Assembly (NCBI RefSeq): GCF_003026495.1
Contig: NZ_PYMA01000002.1
Coordinates: 62,001 to 126,000, forward strand
Length of the DNA stretch: 64,000 nucleotides
Direction of reading: 5' to 3'
DNA from: Photobacterium sanctipauli
GTDB taxonomy: Bacteria; Pseudomonadota; Gammaproteobacteria; Enterobacterales; Vibrionaceae
Shown here: piece by piece, positions 17,709 through 27,682 of the stretch
How the letters are laid out: each line of letters starts with the position of its first letter
Position numbering within the stretch: the first letter of the stretch is position 1
Translations under genes and position numbers: made by a program
The notes under the pieces: model-generated
Databases searched by the model: none
Told to the model about the DNA's origin: nothing
The model's input: the letters and a program-made list of their open reading frames with translations, nothing else

Positions 17709-18830
17709 TTAACCGGCAATTTTAACCAGCACTTTCTTCAGAAGCTGGATGCGAGGCTCGATAGTATCAAGCTCTAGGTACTCGTCAGCACTGTGGAAAC
17801 CAGCACCTGCAGGGCCAAGGCCATCCAGTGTTGGAATACCCAGTACCGCAGTTAGGTTAGCATCTGAGCCGCCGCCCACTTCTTGCCACTTGATGTCGAT
17901 GCCCAGTTCTTTACCAGACTCTTCAACCATCGCCATCAGTGCTTCAGTTTTCTCTGAAGGAACCATTGATGGTTTGTGTGCTTCGCGGTCAACCGTGATT
18001 GATATGCCGTCAACGAACGGTGTTTCAGCCAGAGCACGGATCTTCGCGTCAGCATCGGCGTACTCGTCGTTGTCCCAGAAACGGACATCAACCACAGCTT
18101 CAGCGTGATCAGGTACGATGTTCGCGCCTGCACCGCCCTTAACAACACCTACGTTCAGGGTGGTGCCTGACTCGAAGTTTGTTAGGTTGTTGATAGCCAG
18201 GATCCAGTTAGCCATTTCAGTGATTGCACTGCGGCCGTTTTGCGGTTCGTTACCCGCGTGAGCAGCTTTACCTGCAAACGTTAGGCGGTAGCGAGCCATA
18301 CCTTTACGCGCTTTAACCAGTGAGCCGTCGGCACGAGCGGCTTCGGCAACCAATACGTTCTTAGCGTTAACAGCAACGCTCTTTAGCCACGCTTCAGAGT
18401 GTAGCGAGCCGATTTCTTCGTCTGGGTTCATGCAGATGCAGATAGACAGCTTGTCTAGCGTCTCTTTATCCATTTCGCGCATGACATGAACGATGTTCAA
18501 CAGGCCAGATTTCATATCAGATACACCTGGGCCGTATGCACGCTTTTCATCGAAGGTCATTGGGCGAGCTGCCACTGTACCCACTGGGAAAACAGTATCC
18601 ATGTGGCCAAGTAGCATCACATCAATTGATTCTGCTTCTGGCTTGTTGCGAACTTCAAGGCCAGTGCCTGCAATACCGCAGTCAACGCGCTTAACATGCC
18701 AACCAAGGTCGAGGTATTTCTTTTCCATTTGGTTTGCAATAACTTCGATACCTTCTTTGGTAAGGGTACCGCAGTCAACATCAATTAACGGACGTAGTTC
18801 TTCCAAATAATCTTGTAGTGAGAAACTCAT
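17709..18830 (-). CDS. M20 family metallopeptidase (carboxypeptidase G2-like)
   Basis: Zn-dependent exopeptidase/deacylase of 373 residues, cytoplasmic (no signal peptide). Metal-binding motifs: LLGHMDTVFP (HxD), YGPGVSDMKSG, and MNPDEEIGS with the catalytic Glu; a further HSADEYL lies at the C-terminal end. The dimerisation lid lies at ~residues 180-290 (FAGKAAHAGNEPQNGRSA). Closest to glutamate carboxypeptidase/CPG2-type enzymes that release C-terminal Glu or hydrolyse dipeptides; the substrate is not determined. It follows yjiH-yjiG with an 89-bp gap holding a terminator, so it is probably partly co-transcribed. Confidence 0.9.
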   Translation of the reverse strand: MSFSLQDYLEELRPLIDVDCGTLTKEGIEVIANQMEKKYLDLGWHVKRVDCGIAGTGLEVRNKPEAESIDVMLLGHMDTVFPVGTVAARPMTFDEKRAYGPGVSDMKSGLLNIVHVMREMDKETLDKLSICICMNPDEEIGSLHSEAWLKSVAVNAKNVLVAEAARADGSLVKARKGMARYRLTFAGKAAHAGNEPQNGRSAITEMANWILAINNLTNFESGTTLNVGVVKGGAGANIVPDHAEAVVDVRFWDNDEYADADAKIRALAETPFVDGISITVDREAHKPSMVPSEKTEALMAMVEESGKELGIDIKWQEVGGGSDANLTAVLGIPTLDGLGPAGAGFHSADEYLELDTIEPRIQLLKKVLVKIAG

Positions 18831-18880
18831 AGTAGCTCCTGATAGAAACCCGTTTGTCGGGGAGGAATAGCGACAGGAAT

Positions 18881-18906
18881 AAAAAAAGGGGGCAGATCTG
18901 CCCCCC
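18881..18906 (-). terminator. Intra-operon terminator/attenuator
   Basis: GGGGGCAGATCTGCCCCC is a perfect palindrome; on the minus strand a run of seven Ts follows. It lies between yjiG and the peptidase gene and should reduce transcription into the latter. Confidence 0.8.
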
Positions 18907-18919
18907 TATTTAAATAGCG

Positions 18920-19384
18920 TTACACTAGGATGTTCATTACGAACATTGCAACGAATGCGTTGAATACTGAAATCGCAACCATTACTGGGATGTGGCGACC
19001 TTCAGTACCGATAACACCTAGGATACGGCCTAGGTACTGAACCTGAGAGCCCATTAGGTAGATAGCCGGTGCCAAGATAGCGATGTGGCTGCCGTCTAAG
19101 ATACCGCTGTCAAACAGGGTGATAACAACACCCACAGCGCCGCCCATAGACATCCAAGCACCGATTAGTACGGCCGCTGCCTCGCCTGGTAGGCCGAAAA
19201 TACCCATAACTGGTGAGAAAAGTACGCCCATTGCGTCTAGGGCACCAGTCAGAGAAAGAACTTTGATGATAACGAATGCCATCATTACGTTTGGAATTGT
19301 TGAGCTAGTAGAGATTGCCCAACCTTTTTTTGCACCTTCTACGAAGATGTCGGTAACCATTGGCTTTTTAGTAGCTTGAGACAT
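18920..19384 (-). CDS. yjiG: YjiG family inner-membrane protein
   Basis: 154 residues, hydrophobic throughout, with about four transmembrane segments and the nucleoside-recognition (Gate) domain pattern: TSSTIPNVMMAFVII near residue 25 and FGLPGEAAAVLIGAWMSMGG. It forms a pair with the upstream yjiH; their stop and start codons overlap by one base, indicating translational coupling. In E. coli yjiH-yjiG sit next to the isoaspartyl dipeptidase gene iadA. Here an M20 peptidase takes that place, so a dipeptide or amino-acid transport-linked role is plausible but unproven. Confidence 0.88.
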   Translation of the reverse strand: MSQATKKPMVTDIFVEGAKKGWAISTSSTIPNVMMAFVIIKVLSLTGALDAMGVLFSPVMGIFGLPGEAAAVLIGAWMSMGGAVGVVITLFDSGILDGSHIAILAPAIYLMGSQVQYLGRILGVIGTEGRHIPVMVAISVFNAFVAMFVMNILV

Positions 19385-20103
19385 TATGCGGTCTCCTTCT
19401 CTGAAGTTACGTTGTTTTTCTTGTCAGTTGCAGCTAGGTATAGGCGGAAGATGTTGGCACCAACAATCTTCATAACGAACATCATCACTACCGCAAGACC
19501 GATAGAAGATGTCACAGCCGCTGTGCCGTCAGCGTAAGTTAGGGTGAATAGCACCGCACCTGAAGAGAAGAAGTTAACGATAGTCGCACCAGCTGAGAAC
19601 TGGAACATCGCGAACACGTCGGTTTCACGCTGGTTGATGTGGCCTTCTTCCTGCAGCTGACGGGTCATTGATGCACCTGAGTCAGTGTTCTGTAGAGAAG
19701 CGATAAGTGCTAGGCCGGTATCACCTGGTAGACCAACTAGTGGACGTAGTAGAGGAGTCAGTAGCTTACGTGCCGCTTTAAGTGCACCGTAGTGCTCTAG
19801 TACGTTGATCATGCCCAGTGCGAACATAACTGTTGGAACTAGTGTTAGGGCAAACAAGAAACCATCACGTGCACCGCTACCGCCAGTACCGCGCATAGTT
19901 GTCTTAGTCACTTCTAGTGCACCCTCTGCAGCAACAGTGACTTCGTTAGCCATAGTACCGAAAGAACCGTTTAGGGTGTTAAAGTCAAAAACACCGTACC
20001 ACTCGTTCGTCTGTAGTGCGCCTGAGAAGAACACAAAAGCAAACGCTAGGGCAATGTATGCACCTATTGTTACCTTTTGGTCATCCTTTGCTGGATTGCT
20101 CAT
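19384..20103 (-). CDS. yjiH: YjiH family inner-membrane protein (nucleoside-recognition domain)
   Basis: 239 residues, polytopic. A hydrophobic N-terminal segment (IALAFAFVFFSGAL) is followed by a larger loop and a Gate-domain core with LPGDTGLALIASLQNTDSGASM and FSAGATIVNFFSSGA. First gene of the yjiH-yjiG-(peptidase) operon. The 1.1-kb upstream region has a CRP-like site. Function is not established for the family; transport of a peptide or breakdown product is an inference from neighbours. Confidence 0.88.
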   Translation of the reverse strand: MSNPAKDDQKVTIGAYIALAFAFVFFSGALQTNEWYGVFDFNTLNGSFGTMANEVTVAAEGALEVTKTTMRGTGGSGARDGFLFALTLVPTVMFALGMINVLEHYGALKAARKLLTPLLRPLVGLPGDTGLALIASLQNTDSGASMTRQLQEEGHINQRETDVFAMFQFSAGATIVNFFSSGAVLFTLTYADGTAAVTSSIGLAVVMMFVMKIVGANIFRLYLAATDKKNNVTSEKETA

Positions 20104-21260
20104 ATATAACCTCGTAGGAATCTAAAAGCCAAATTGGCAAAAAGTAACTTGTAACAACTTTTCACAATGGGTAAGAAGTTGACGCTACTTAAAATAAAAA
20201 TCGTGGTTATTTTCTCTAATTGGCAGGGCAAATAATTGACGGGGGTCAATATGTGCTACTGAAACATAACACTATTGAAGTATTCGTTAATAAATGTGAT
20301 CTGGATCTATATTAATCAGGGCTTTGTGAAAATTAATGAATAGAGTGAATAGTTAAATTCTTCGTCAAATGTTTTTTCTTTATTAATTAATTGGCTTCGA
20401 ACTGTGTGCTTTCAGTTACTGGCTTGTTTTGGTGACTAATTTTGATTGATTAGCTCAAGATTTTGAATGTTTTCCAATAATTCATGGCTGACATATTTGT
20501 TTACATTCACCATGGTGCCAGTATTGAAACTTGGAGTAGAGAATCATACTGGGAAAAAGCTCAGAGGCGATATTACTTTTATCGGTATCTGGGTATGGTT
20601 TTTTCTAGCGTCAGCGAAGGACCTAGACGGATTAGGCCGTTTATGAAATATCAGTCACAGTAGCAGAATGGTTTTACCACAGGGATGGATAGCATGTGTT
20701 TTTGCGGTCTAATTCAATTGGTGGCACTGAAACCGATAAAACAATGCCTTTATTGATTGTTCCTCACGTCTCCAATATTGGGCTAGCTATTTTTTGTCTC
20801 TGTATTGGCTGTTCTATGGCGTTTCTATATGAGTTTCTTTCTTTGTGTAGGTGTCTGACTTTTCTAATTTATATTGATTAAGGTATCGCAATGTTGAGCG
20901 CATGCGGGCTATCAATTCGATGGTCGTATATCAAAATTAGCCAGTAAAGAGAGGAGGGAAATAGGGGGATGCCTTTCGCCCAAGCGTCAAAACTGAACAA
21001 TAAGTGGTAGTGAGGTTGCATCATAAGCGTCTTTTGCATGTTTTCTAGTCCGTTAAACAACGGACTCAAATAGCAGCAATTTCTATTGTTAAAAAGCGTC
21101 AACTTTACTTGCCCGACAAAGATTTCACGCGGAAGTGATTTTTTTACAGGTTTATTGCATATTCTACTTGTGTTTCAGGGCTGAAATTACTATAGATGGG
21201 TATCAGATTTTGGGTTTGGCTATCGACCAACAGATATTAAAAACAGGGAGTGTAGTGCAC
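20104..21260. other. 1.15-kb gap between yjiH and asd
   Basis: The longest non-coding stretch of the window, AT-rich. It holds the upstream regions of two divergent genes and the CRP-like site. Near 21047-21066 there is a compact hairpin (AGTCCGTT, loop AAAC, AACGGACT) without a T-run, about 200 bp before asd. Two short open frames (20696-20881 plus, 20878-21102 minus) have no ribosome-binding site or recognisable protein. I see no lysine-riboswitch signature ahead of asd and no clear small RNA with a terminator. Confidence 0.6.
20292..20313. promoter_or_regulatory. CRP-like site upstream of yjiH
   Basis: AAATGTGATCTGGATC matches the left half and centre of the E. coli CRP consensus very well; the right half (TATATT) is degenerate. 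It lies about 200 bp before the yjiH start. Confidence 0.35.
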
Positions 21261-22376
21261 ATGATGAAAGTAGGCTTAGTTGGATGGCGAGGGATGGTTG
21301 GCTCCGTCCTTATGCAACGTATGGTAGAAGAAGGGGATTTCGATGTAATCGAGCCGGTATTCTTCTCGACATCCCAAATAGGTATTCCTGCACCGAACTT
21401 TGGTAAAGATGCAGGCGACCTACAAGATGCCTTTGATATTGATAGCTTGAAGAAGCTTGATGCGATTATTACCTGCCAGGGCGGTAGTTATACCGAGAAA
21501 GTTTACCCACAACTGCGCCAAGCTGGTTGGAAAGGGTACTGGATCGATGCTGCCTCTACCTTGCGTATGGCTGATGAGTCAATAATTGCGCTTGATCCTG
21601 TTAACTACGATCAAATGAAACAAGGCCTGGTAAATGGTGTGAATACCTTTACCGGCGGTAACTGTACCGTTAGCTTGATGCTGATGGCGGTGGGTGGTCT
21701 TTACCAGGCAGGCTTGGTGGAGTGGATGACTTCGCAGACCTATCAGGCTGCATCGGGTGCCGGTGCTAAGAATATGCGTGAGTTGATTAGCCAGATGGGC
21801 GTGATTAACGATGCGGTATCAAGTGAGCTGGCTGATCCGTCAACATCCATTCTTGATATTGACCGTAAGGTTGCCGACGTGATGCGTTCGTCTGACTTCC
21901 CGTCGAATGAGTTTGGCGTGCCGCTGGCAGGCTCGTTGATTCCATGGATTGACGTGAAGCGTGATAACGGCCAGAGCAAGGAAGAGTGGAAAGCATCGGT
22001 TGAGACCAACAAGATCCTAGGCCTTGATGGCAACCCAATTCCAATTGACGGTACTTGCGTGCGTATCGGCGCGATGCGCTGCCACAGCCAGGCGCTGACG
22101 CTGAAGCTGAAAAAAGATGTACCGATGGACGAAATCGAGCAGATCATCGCTTCGCACAACGATTGGGTGAAGGTGATCCCGAACGATCGCGATATTACCG
22201 CTCAGGAGCTATCACCAACCAAGGTAACGGGGACGCTTTCTATTCCTGTTGGTCGTCTGCGCAAGCTGGCGATGGGCGGTGAGTACCTGAACGCGTTCAC
22301 CGTGGGTGATCAGCTACTATGGGGTGCGGCAGAGCCGCTACGTCGTACTTTACGTATTATCTTGGCTGAGAAGTAA
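21261..22376 (+). CDS. asd: Aspartate-semialdehyde dehydrogenase
   Basis: Reduces aspartyl phosphate to aspartate semialdehyde with NADPH; first branch enzyme towards lysine/diaminopimelate, threonine and methionine. The protein has 371 residues (E. coli 367). Seen: N-terminal NADP loop [12 protein letters not shown], catalytic Cys in [13 protein letters not shown], and the substrate loop [17 protein letters not shown] with the conserved His. AGGGAG lies 10 nt before the chosen ATG; the frame is open another 42 codons upstream without homology. A strong terminator follows. Confidence 0.96.
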   Translation: MMKVGLVGWRGMVGSVLMQRMVEEGDFDVIEPVFFSTSQIGIPAPNFGKDAGDLQDAFDIDSLKKLDAIITCQGGSYTEKVYPQLRQAGWKGYWIDAASTLRMADESIIALDPVNYDQMKQGLVNGVNTFTGGNCTVSLMLMAVGGLYQAGLVEWMTSQTYQAASGAGAKNMRELISQMGVINDAVSSELADPSTSILDIDRKVADVMRSSDFPSNEFGVPLAGSLIPWIDVKRDNGQSKEEWKASVETNKILGLDGNPIPIDGTCVRIGAMRCHSQALTLKLKKDVPMDEIEQIIASHNDWVKVIPNDRDITAQELSPTKVTGTLSIPVGRLRKLAMGGEYLNAFTVGDQLLWGAAEPLRRTLRIILAEK

Positions 22377-22404
22377 TTTCAGTACTTGTTTAAGCTTTAA
22401 ATGT

Positions 22405-22436
22405 GAAAACGCCTGCAGTTGCAGGCGTTTTTTTAT
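22405..22436 (+). terminator. Rho-independent terminator after asd
   Basis: AAACGCCTGCA and TGCAGGCGTTT form an 11-bp stem with a 2-nt spacer (effectively a tetraloop), followed by seven Ts. Confidence 0.92.
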
Positions 22437-22457
22437 GGGTTAAGAACGACGGCTAAA

Positions 22458-25400
22458 CTAAGATGTAGCCTGAGACTTATCGCTTGACTGGCCGAAGGCC
22501 AGGCGAGCTTTGTCTTTGATTTTGGCCAAGGCAACATAGGCCACCGGTACGACGAATAGCGAGAAGAAGGTGCCGGCAATCAATCCGCCAACCAGCACTA
22601 ATCCGATATTGATTCTGCCTGCTGAGCCTGGGCCAGAAGCAAAAACCAGTGGCAGCGTGCCGAGGATCATGGTCAGAGACGTCATCAGGATTGGGCGCAA
22701 GCGAGAGCGTGCACTTTCCATTGCGGCCTCAAGCACAGGTAAGCCTTGGCGTCGTTGGCTATTGGCGAACTCGACCAAAAGGATGCCGTGCTTGGTGACG
22801 AGGCCGACCAAGGTGAGCAATCCGATCTTGGAGTAGATATTCATACTCTGGCCGAACACTGTCAGTGTCAGCAGGGCGCCGACAATACACAATGGGACCG
22901 TCAGCAAGATCACCAAGGGGTCAACGAAGCTCTCAAACTGTGCCGCCAAGATTAAGTAAACAAACACGAGGGCAAGCAAGAACAGCAACTGGGTGCCCGC
23001 CTGTGAGTCGTTTAATATTTTGACCGTTCCATCGTAGGCGTAGTCTTGAGCTGGGTTAAGTAGTAGTGGTACTTGCTCATCTACAAACGCCTTGATATCG
23101 CTAGGAATATAGCCTGGCATTAGCTTTGCCGAGATAACAGCGCTGTCCCGTGCCATGTATGTCTTGAAGGTTTTCTCTGCGGTGGTTTGCTTAATCGAGA
23201 CAAATTGCGACAGAGGTAGACTTTGGCCCGACTCGGAATTGACATACAACGTATCAAGGACATCAAAGTTACCCAGATCCTGGCGGTTGACCTGTACCTG
23301 AATCGGGTAGGTAAAGCCATCGTCAGCTTGTAAGTCAGCCGCTTTCACGGAGCCAAGAAAAGTCGACAGGGCGCTTGTGACATCACCATAGTTTACGCCT
23401 GACAATGTAATCGCATTTTGGTCAATGAACAAATCATAGGCGAGGTTGTCACGCACGGTTGAGTTTGAGACATCGGTAAGGCCTGGGTAGTTTTCCAGTA
23501 GCGTTACAACATTCTCCGCCGTAGCAGCCAATGCATCTGTATCACGATCGACCGTCGTCAGGACTAATACCAGGCTAGTCGCCAAGTGAAGGCCGTCGGA
23601 GGTGCGCACCGATATTGATGATAAGTCATAAGCGGGTATTGATTGCCCGGCCTGACGGCTTAGGTCTGCGATAATCTCTTCGATGGATTGCTCGCGTTCG
23701 TCCCATGGCTTTAGCAGGATATGGTTGTCAGGGGCGCTATCAAGGTATGAAAGATTCGCTTCGATAGCTTCATTGTTACCCATGACTTTGTTTAACGCGT
23801 CACGGTGGGTGAGGTGGTATTGGGTACCAACGCCGGTCGGGCTGACAGGTGTCGCATGGATATAGCCCGAATCTTCAGTCGGCAGCACTATTTTGGGTAT
23901 ATAAACAAAAGTGACGCCAGCAATGAGCAACAGCCCGAGCGAAATGGCTGCCATGGTTGCTTTTCGGTTAAACCATTTCGCTAACTCGTTATTGTAAGCA
24001 TTCGCTAAGCGGTTTAGCTGGTGGTCAATACGAGCATACCAGCGCGGCTGCTGAGTTGGCGGGGTGAGTAAGTAGGCACTCATCATCGGTGACAGCGTTA
24101 AAGCTACGATACCGGAGATAATGACCGCTGCGGCAAGTGTAAAGGCAAATTGGCGGAACAGATCCGCGGTTAGGCCTGACATAAAGCCGATCGGTAGGTA
24201 AACCACTGCCAGCGTTAGTGTCATCGAGATGACGGGAAAGACAATTTCTTTACTGCCCTTCAGCGCGGCATTGAGTGGTGTTTCACCGTTTTCGATATGT
24301 CGGTAGCAGTTTTCCACCACTACGATGGCGTCATCGACGACCAGGCCAATGGCGAGAATGATCGCCAGTATCGTCATCATATTGATGCTAAAGCCAAGCC
24401 ATGACATCACGGCAAATACACCTATCACACAAACAGGGATAGTAATCACCGGGATAGAGGCCACTCGGATTGACCCCAAGAACAGCATGACGACTAAGGA
24501 AACCAGCACAATGGCTTCGATGAGTGTCGAAAAGCCTTGATTAATGGCCGAATCAATGAAGTCAGCTTCGTTATACACCATCTTCATTTCGATGCCTGCT
24601 GGCAATTTTGCCTGCATTTTCTCCATGGCGGCCTGGATACGTTCCGTGACGACAATCGGGTTCTCGGCTTTAAATGGTGCAATCTCTAACGATAAAGCCT
24701 GGTGGCCGTCGATAGATAGCATATTCGGGGTAAGGCTTTCCGCCCCCATGTTGATATCGGCAATGTCTTTTACTCGAATGATTTGGCCTTCATCAACACG
24801 GATCACTAAGTTACGTACATCATCAATGTTATCAACCTGGGTAACTGGGTTGATAGAAAAGTCTCGGGCCTCACCCTTGATGGTACCGGCGGTAAAGGTG
24901 CTGTTATAGGTGCTGAGTGTGCCTACCACATCGGCTGCTTGGATGTTTAGGGCTTTCATTCGTTCAGGTTTTAGCCAAACTCGTACGGCTTTGGCTTCGC
25001 CACCGAAGGGGCCATTGACGCTGCCAACGCCCTGAATGTGCCTGAATTGTGGAATGAGCTGTTGGTCGATGTAGTCGAACATCGCTTGTTGATCCATCTC
25101 GCCCGTATTGACAAAAGTAATGACATTACTAGCAGCACCGAGGGCAAAGGTATTGTCCGTCACCGTTGGCTTGTCGGTCATACTCGGCGGGAAGTCAGTG
25201 ATCCCCTCAACGCTACTGCGCAGCTTGTTCATTAAGTTGGTGTATTCGGTCTCATCGACGTCATCCGAAAACTCAATCGCTAAGCTACAGGAACCTTCGC
25301 CACAGTCGGTCTCCATTGTTTCGATGCTATCAATGCCGCTTGCAGCATCGATCAGCTTATCTGCCACGTTGCGCGACATAAATTCGGCACTAGCACCTGT

Positions 25401-25553
25401 AATGTTGGCACTGACAGTTGCGGTCGAATCTTGATGCGCCGGGAAATAGCGAACAGAGAGTTTTTGAAAAGACAACAGTCCCAACAAGACTATGGCGATA
25501 CTGAGTACCGATGCAAAAACAGGATGGCGAATACAAACTGAAGGCAACTGCAT
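22458..25553 (-). CDS. RND multidrug efflux permease (HAE1 family)
   Basis: Inner-membrane proton-driven pump of 1031 residues, the energy-using part of a tripartite efflux system. Twelve transmembrane segments in the RND order: TM1 at the N-terminus, porter loop ~30-335, TM2-7, second porter loop, TM8-12. Proton-relay residues are present: the Asp pair in LAIGLVVDDAIVVVENCYRH (TM4) and Lys in GLVTKHGILLVEF (TM10). DCGEGSC in the first porter loop holds two cysteines. It overlaps the stop codon of the upstream adaptor gene by one base. No outer-membrane channel gene is adjacent, so TolC is probably used. Substrates unknown. Confidence 0.94.
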   Translation of the reverse strand: MQLPSVCIRHPVFASVLSIAIVLLGLLSFQKLSVRYFPAHQDSTATVSANITGASAEFMSRNVADKLIDAASGIDSIETMETDCGEGSCSLAIEFSDDVDETEYTNLMNKLRSSVEGITDFPPSMTDKPTVTDNTFALGAASNVITFVNTGEMDQQAMFDYIDQQLIPQFRHIQGVGSVNGPFGGEAKAVRVWLKPERMKALNIQAADVVGTLSTYNSTFTAGTIKGEARDFSINPVTQVDNIDDVRNLVIRVDEGQIIRVKDIADINMGAESLTPNMLSIDGHQALSLEIAPFKAENPIVVTERIQAAMEKMQAKLPAGIEMKMVYNEADFIDSAINQGFSTLIEAIVLVSLVVMLFLGSIRVASIPVITIPVCVIGVFAVMSWLGFSINMMTILAIILAIGLVVDDAIVVVENCYRHIENGETPLNAALKGSKEIVFPVISMTLTLAVVYLPIGFMSGLTADLFRQFAFTLAAAVIISGIVALTLSPMMSAYLLTPPTQQPRWYARIDHQLNRLANAYNNELAKWFNRKATMAAISLGLLLIAGVTFVYIPKIVLPTEDSGYIHATPVSPTGVGTQYHLTHRDALNKVMGNNEAIEANLSYLDSAPDNHILLKPWDEREQSIEEIIADLSRQAGQSIPAYDLSSISVRTSDGLHLATSLVLVLTTVDRDTDALAATAENVVTLLENYPGLTDVSNSTVRDNLAYDLFIDQNAITLSGVNYGDVTSALSTFLGSVKAADLQADDGFTYPIQVQVNRQDLGNFDVLDTLYVNSESGQSLPLSQFVSIKQTTAEKTFKTYMARDSAVISAKLMPGYIPSDIKAFVDEQVPLLLNPAQDYAYDGTVKILNDSQAGTQLLFLLALVFVYLILAAQFESFVDPLVILLTVPLCIVGALLTLTVFGQSMNIYSKIGLLTLVGLVTKHGILLVEFANSQRRQGLPVLEAAMESARSRLRPILMTSLTMILGTLPLVFASGPGSAGRINIGLVLVGGLIAGTFFSLFVVPVAYVALAKIKDKARLAFGQSSDKSQATS

Positions 25554-26617
25554 TAGCTGTCCTCCTCAGTTTCTTTCAACGGTTGATCCATCACTTTTAC
25601 CGTTACGTTTTCATTGAGCTTGTGCTGACCCGCAGTGACCACCAGCTCACCCTTATTGAGGCCGGAGTTAACTGCTACGTAACCGTCATTGGTATTGGCA
25701 CCTAATGTTACGGTTTTGCGTGTTGGCTTATTGTCTTTGATTACCCAAATGTAGCGTGTGTCGTTATGCGCAACGATGGCGGTTTGAGGTACAACAAGCT
25801 GCTGTTTTGCGACTTCGAGTTTATGGCGCACATCGGCAAACATGCCCGGTGCTAAAGTCAGGTTCGGGTTATTGATATTGGCATTGACCTCAACTCGTCC
25901 TGAACTGTCGTCTACAGCCGGCGCAATATAATTAACTTGGCCAGTAAACTCTTGGTTTGGGTACGCTGAAACAGTCACACTCGCGGCTTGCCCCTTGTGG
26001 GCCTTGCCGAGATCCTCTTGGCTGATTGAGTAGGTAACTTTAACTGGATCAAGCTTGAACAAGCTCACCAGCGGGGTAGAGGCATCAATATGGCTGCCGA
26101 CCGAATAGCTGAATGTGGTCAGGCGGCCATCAAACGGGGCAACAATGGTGTAGTCCTTAAGTGTGGCTTCCTTCTGGCGGAAATCAGCTTTCGCGAGGTT
26201 TACCTCTTCTCTGATTCCGTCAACATCCTGTGGAGAGAGGGCGTCTGGTTGCTTGGCAAGCAAGTTGAGCGTCCTGGCTAGATTGGTTTCAGCGAGCTTC
26301 AGTGAACTTTGGGCCTTATCGTAATCCGCTTTAGCTTTAGTACTATCAAGTTCGGCAATCACAGTTCCAGCTTCGACAGCTTCGCCATCATTGAAGTGGA
26401 TAGCTTTTATTTTGGCACCGGCACTGAAGGTGAGGTTGGCAGAGTCGTGTGCGGTGATTTTACCCACTTCTTCGATGTGTTGGGTGATGCTCTTCGTTGC
26501 CACGGGCTCAACCGTAACAGGGATAGCGGATGCCTCTGTCTCGTTGGCAGTAGCAAGTACCGGAGCAAGGCAAAGTAGGGTGGTGATGAAAGTTTTGCTG
26601 GCTGAATTTTTAGTCAT
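25553..26617 (-). CDS. RND efflux periplasmic adaptor (membrane fusion protein)
   Basis: 354 residues with an N-terminal signal sequence (residues ~1-25, ending ATANETEA). It then has the MFP order: beta-barrel start, split lipoyl domain (FSAGAKIKAIHFNDGEAVEAG ... IVAPFDGRLTTFSYSVGSHI), an alpha-hairpin (AKADYDKAQSSLKLAETNLA), and the barrel and membrane-proximal domains. It bridges the permease and an outer-membrane channel. First gene of a two-gene operon, translationally coupled to the permease. No local regulator gene is seen. Confidence 0.93.
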   Translation of the reverse strand: MTKNSASKTFITTLLCLAPVLATANETEASAIPVTVEPVATKSITQHIEEVGKITAHDSANLTFSAGAKIKAIHFNDGEAVEAGTVIAELDSTKAKADYDKAQSSLKLAETNLARTLNLLAKQPDALSPQDVDGIREEVNLAKADFRQKEATLKDYTIVAPFDGRLTTFSYSVGSHIDASTPLVSLFKLDPVKVTYSISQEDLGKAHKGQAASVTVSAYPNQEFTGQVNYIAPAVDDSSGRVEVNANINNPNLTLAPGMFADVRHKLEVAKQQLVVPQTAIVAHNDTRYIWVIKDNKPTRKTVTLGANTNDGYVAVNSGLNKGELVVTAGQHKLNENVTVKVMDQPLKETEEDS

Positions 26618-27039
26618 AAGAGTATCTTCTTGCTGAATACACCCGCATTTTTACTTTCATTTGTTCAGCAAATTGTCAGGAAAGCGTAAATCAACTATAT
26701 GAAACCATACGATTTTATATTTTTTATGGCTTTTCAGGGGCGCGAGGCTTATAAAAAGCAGTTCAAACTTACGTGTAACTAATTGACTTTAAATTAAATT
26801 ATAGGGTGCTTCACTTGTGTCGGTGAATTTGCCCTAACCAAGGATAAAGGCACCATCTTTTCGCTGTAATCAGCGATTTCTCTTACCCAGCCCCGCCGAG
26901 TATCGTATGTTTTAACGAGAATCGGTCCATTTGTATGGAGCTTTGAGATGCATTTGGCAGCTGAAAATGGTGAAGGACGGTTGCTGGTGGGTATGGCTAA
27001 TTTAAAAAGAATTGCGGCGGGAGGCTAAATAGATTTAAT
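26618..27039. other. Gap between the efflux operon and sodB
   Basis: Holds the promoter region of the adaptor gene and a possible 26-codon plus-strand ORF (26948-27028, MHLAAENGEGRLLVGMANLK at its start) with GGAG 7 nt before its ATG. No family is recognised and there is no clear promoter. I see no strong operator. Confidence 0.4.
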
Positions 27040-27066
27040 AAAAAAACGCCTGCAATATGCAGGCGC
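27040..27066 (-). terminator. Terminator of sodB
   Basis: CGCCTGCA and TGCAGGCG make an 8-bp stem; on the minus strand a run of at least six Ts follows. Confidence 0.88.
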
Positions 27067-27097
27067 TTATGTTCGAGGCTAAAGGAGCCGGTATCGA

Positions 27098-27682
27098 TTA
27101 AGCTGCTAGGTTCTTAGCAACGAAGTCCCAGTTAACTAGTGCCCAGAAGCCGTTCATGTAGTCTGGACGAACGTTACGGTAATCGATGTAGTAAGCGTGT
27201 TCCCATAGGTCAACAGTTAGAAGAGGAGTTACACCTTCGTCTGTTAGAGGCGTCGCAGCGTTAGACGTGTTAACGATGTCAAGAGAGCCGTCTGCTTTCT
27301 TGACAAGCCAAGTCCAAGAAGAGCCGAAGTTGTTGATTGCAGAATCTGTGAACTTCGCCTTGAACTCTTCGAAAGAACCAAAAGACTGAGCGATTGCGTC
27401 CGCTACCTCACCCGTTGGCTCGCCGCCAGCGTTTGGTGCTAGGCAGTGCCAGTAGAAAGTGTGGTTCCAGATCTGAGCTGCATTGTTGAATACGCCGCCA
27501 GTAGAAGTCTTGATGATTTCTTCTAGAGACTTCTCAGCAAGTTCTGTACCTTCAACAAGACCGTTTAGCTTAACAACGTAAGTGTTGTGGTGTTTGCCGT
27601 GGTGGTACTCAAGCGTTTCCTGAGAGATGTGTGGCTCAAGTGCGTTGATTGCATAAGGTAGAGCGGGTAGTTCGAATGCCAT
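27098..27682 (-). CDS. sodB: Superoxide dismutase, iron type
   Basis: Cytoplasmic enzyme converting superoxide to oxygen and hydrogen peroxide; 194 residues. Metal ligands are seen in [27 protein letters not shown] and [15 protein letters not shown] (Asp and His). Iron rather than manganese is inferred from [14 protein letters not shown] and the overall SodB-type sequence. The start is the ATG giving [11 protein letters not shown], with GGAG 9 nt upstream; a five-codon upstream extension is unlikely. Monocistronic. Confidence 0.95.
   Translation of the reverse strand: MAFELPALPYAINALEPHISQETLEYHHGKHHNTYVVKLNGLVEGTELAEKSLEEIIKTSTGGVFNNAAQIWNHTFYWHCLAPNAGGEPTGEVADAIAQSFGSFEEFKAKFTDSAINNFGSSWTWLVKKADGSLDIVNTSNAATPLTDEGVTPLLTVDLWEHAYYIDYRNVRPDYMNGFWALVNWDFVAKNLAA

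Noticed and set aside
17483..17725. An 80-codon plus-strand frame between hcp and the peptidase gene
   Set aside because: It lies over the hcp regulatory sites and the peptidase terminator, with a basic low-complexity product and no ribosome-binding site.
20696..21102. Two short open frames in the asd upstream gap
   Set aside because: No start signals, no similarity I recognise, and codon use unlike the neighbouring genes.
20880..21260. Lysine riboswitch upstream of asd
   Set aside because: I looked for the conserved AGAGG-type and GAAGGGG-type blocks of the lysine element and did not find them; only one simple hairpin is present.
22458..26617. Heavy-metal (CzcA-type) assignment for the RND pump
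   Set aside because: TM4 has the Asp-Asp pair and the flanking sequence of the HAE1 drug-efflux group rather than the metal-pump pattern.
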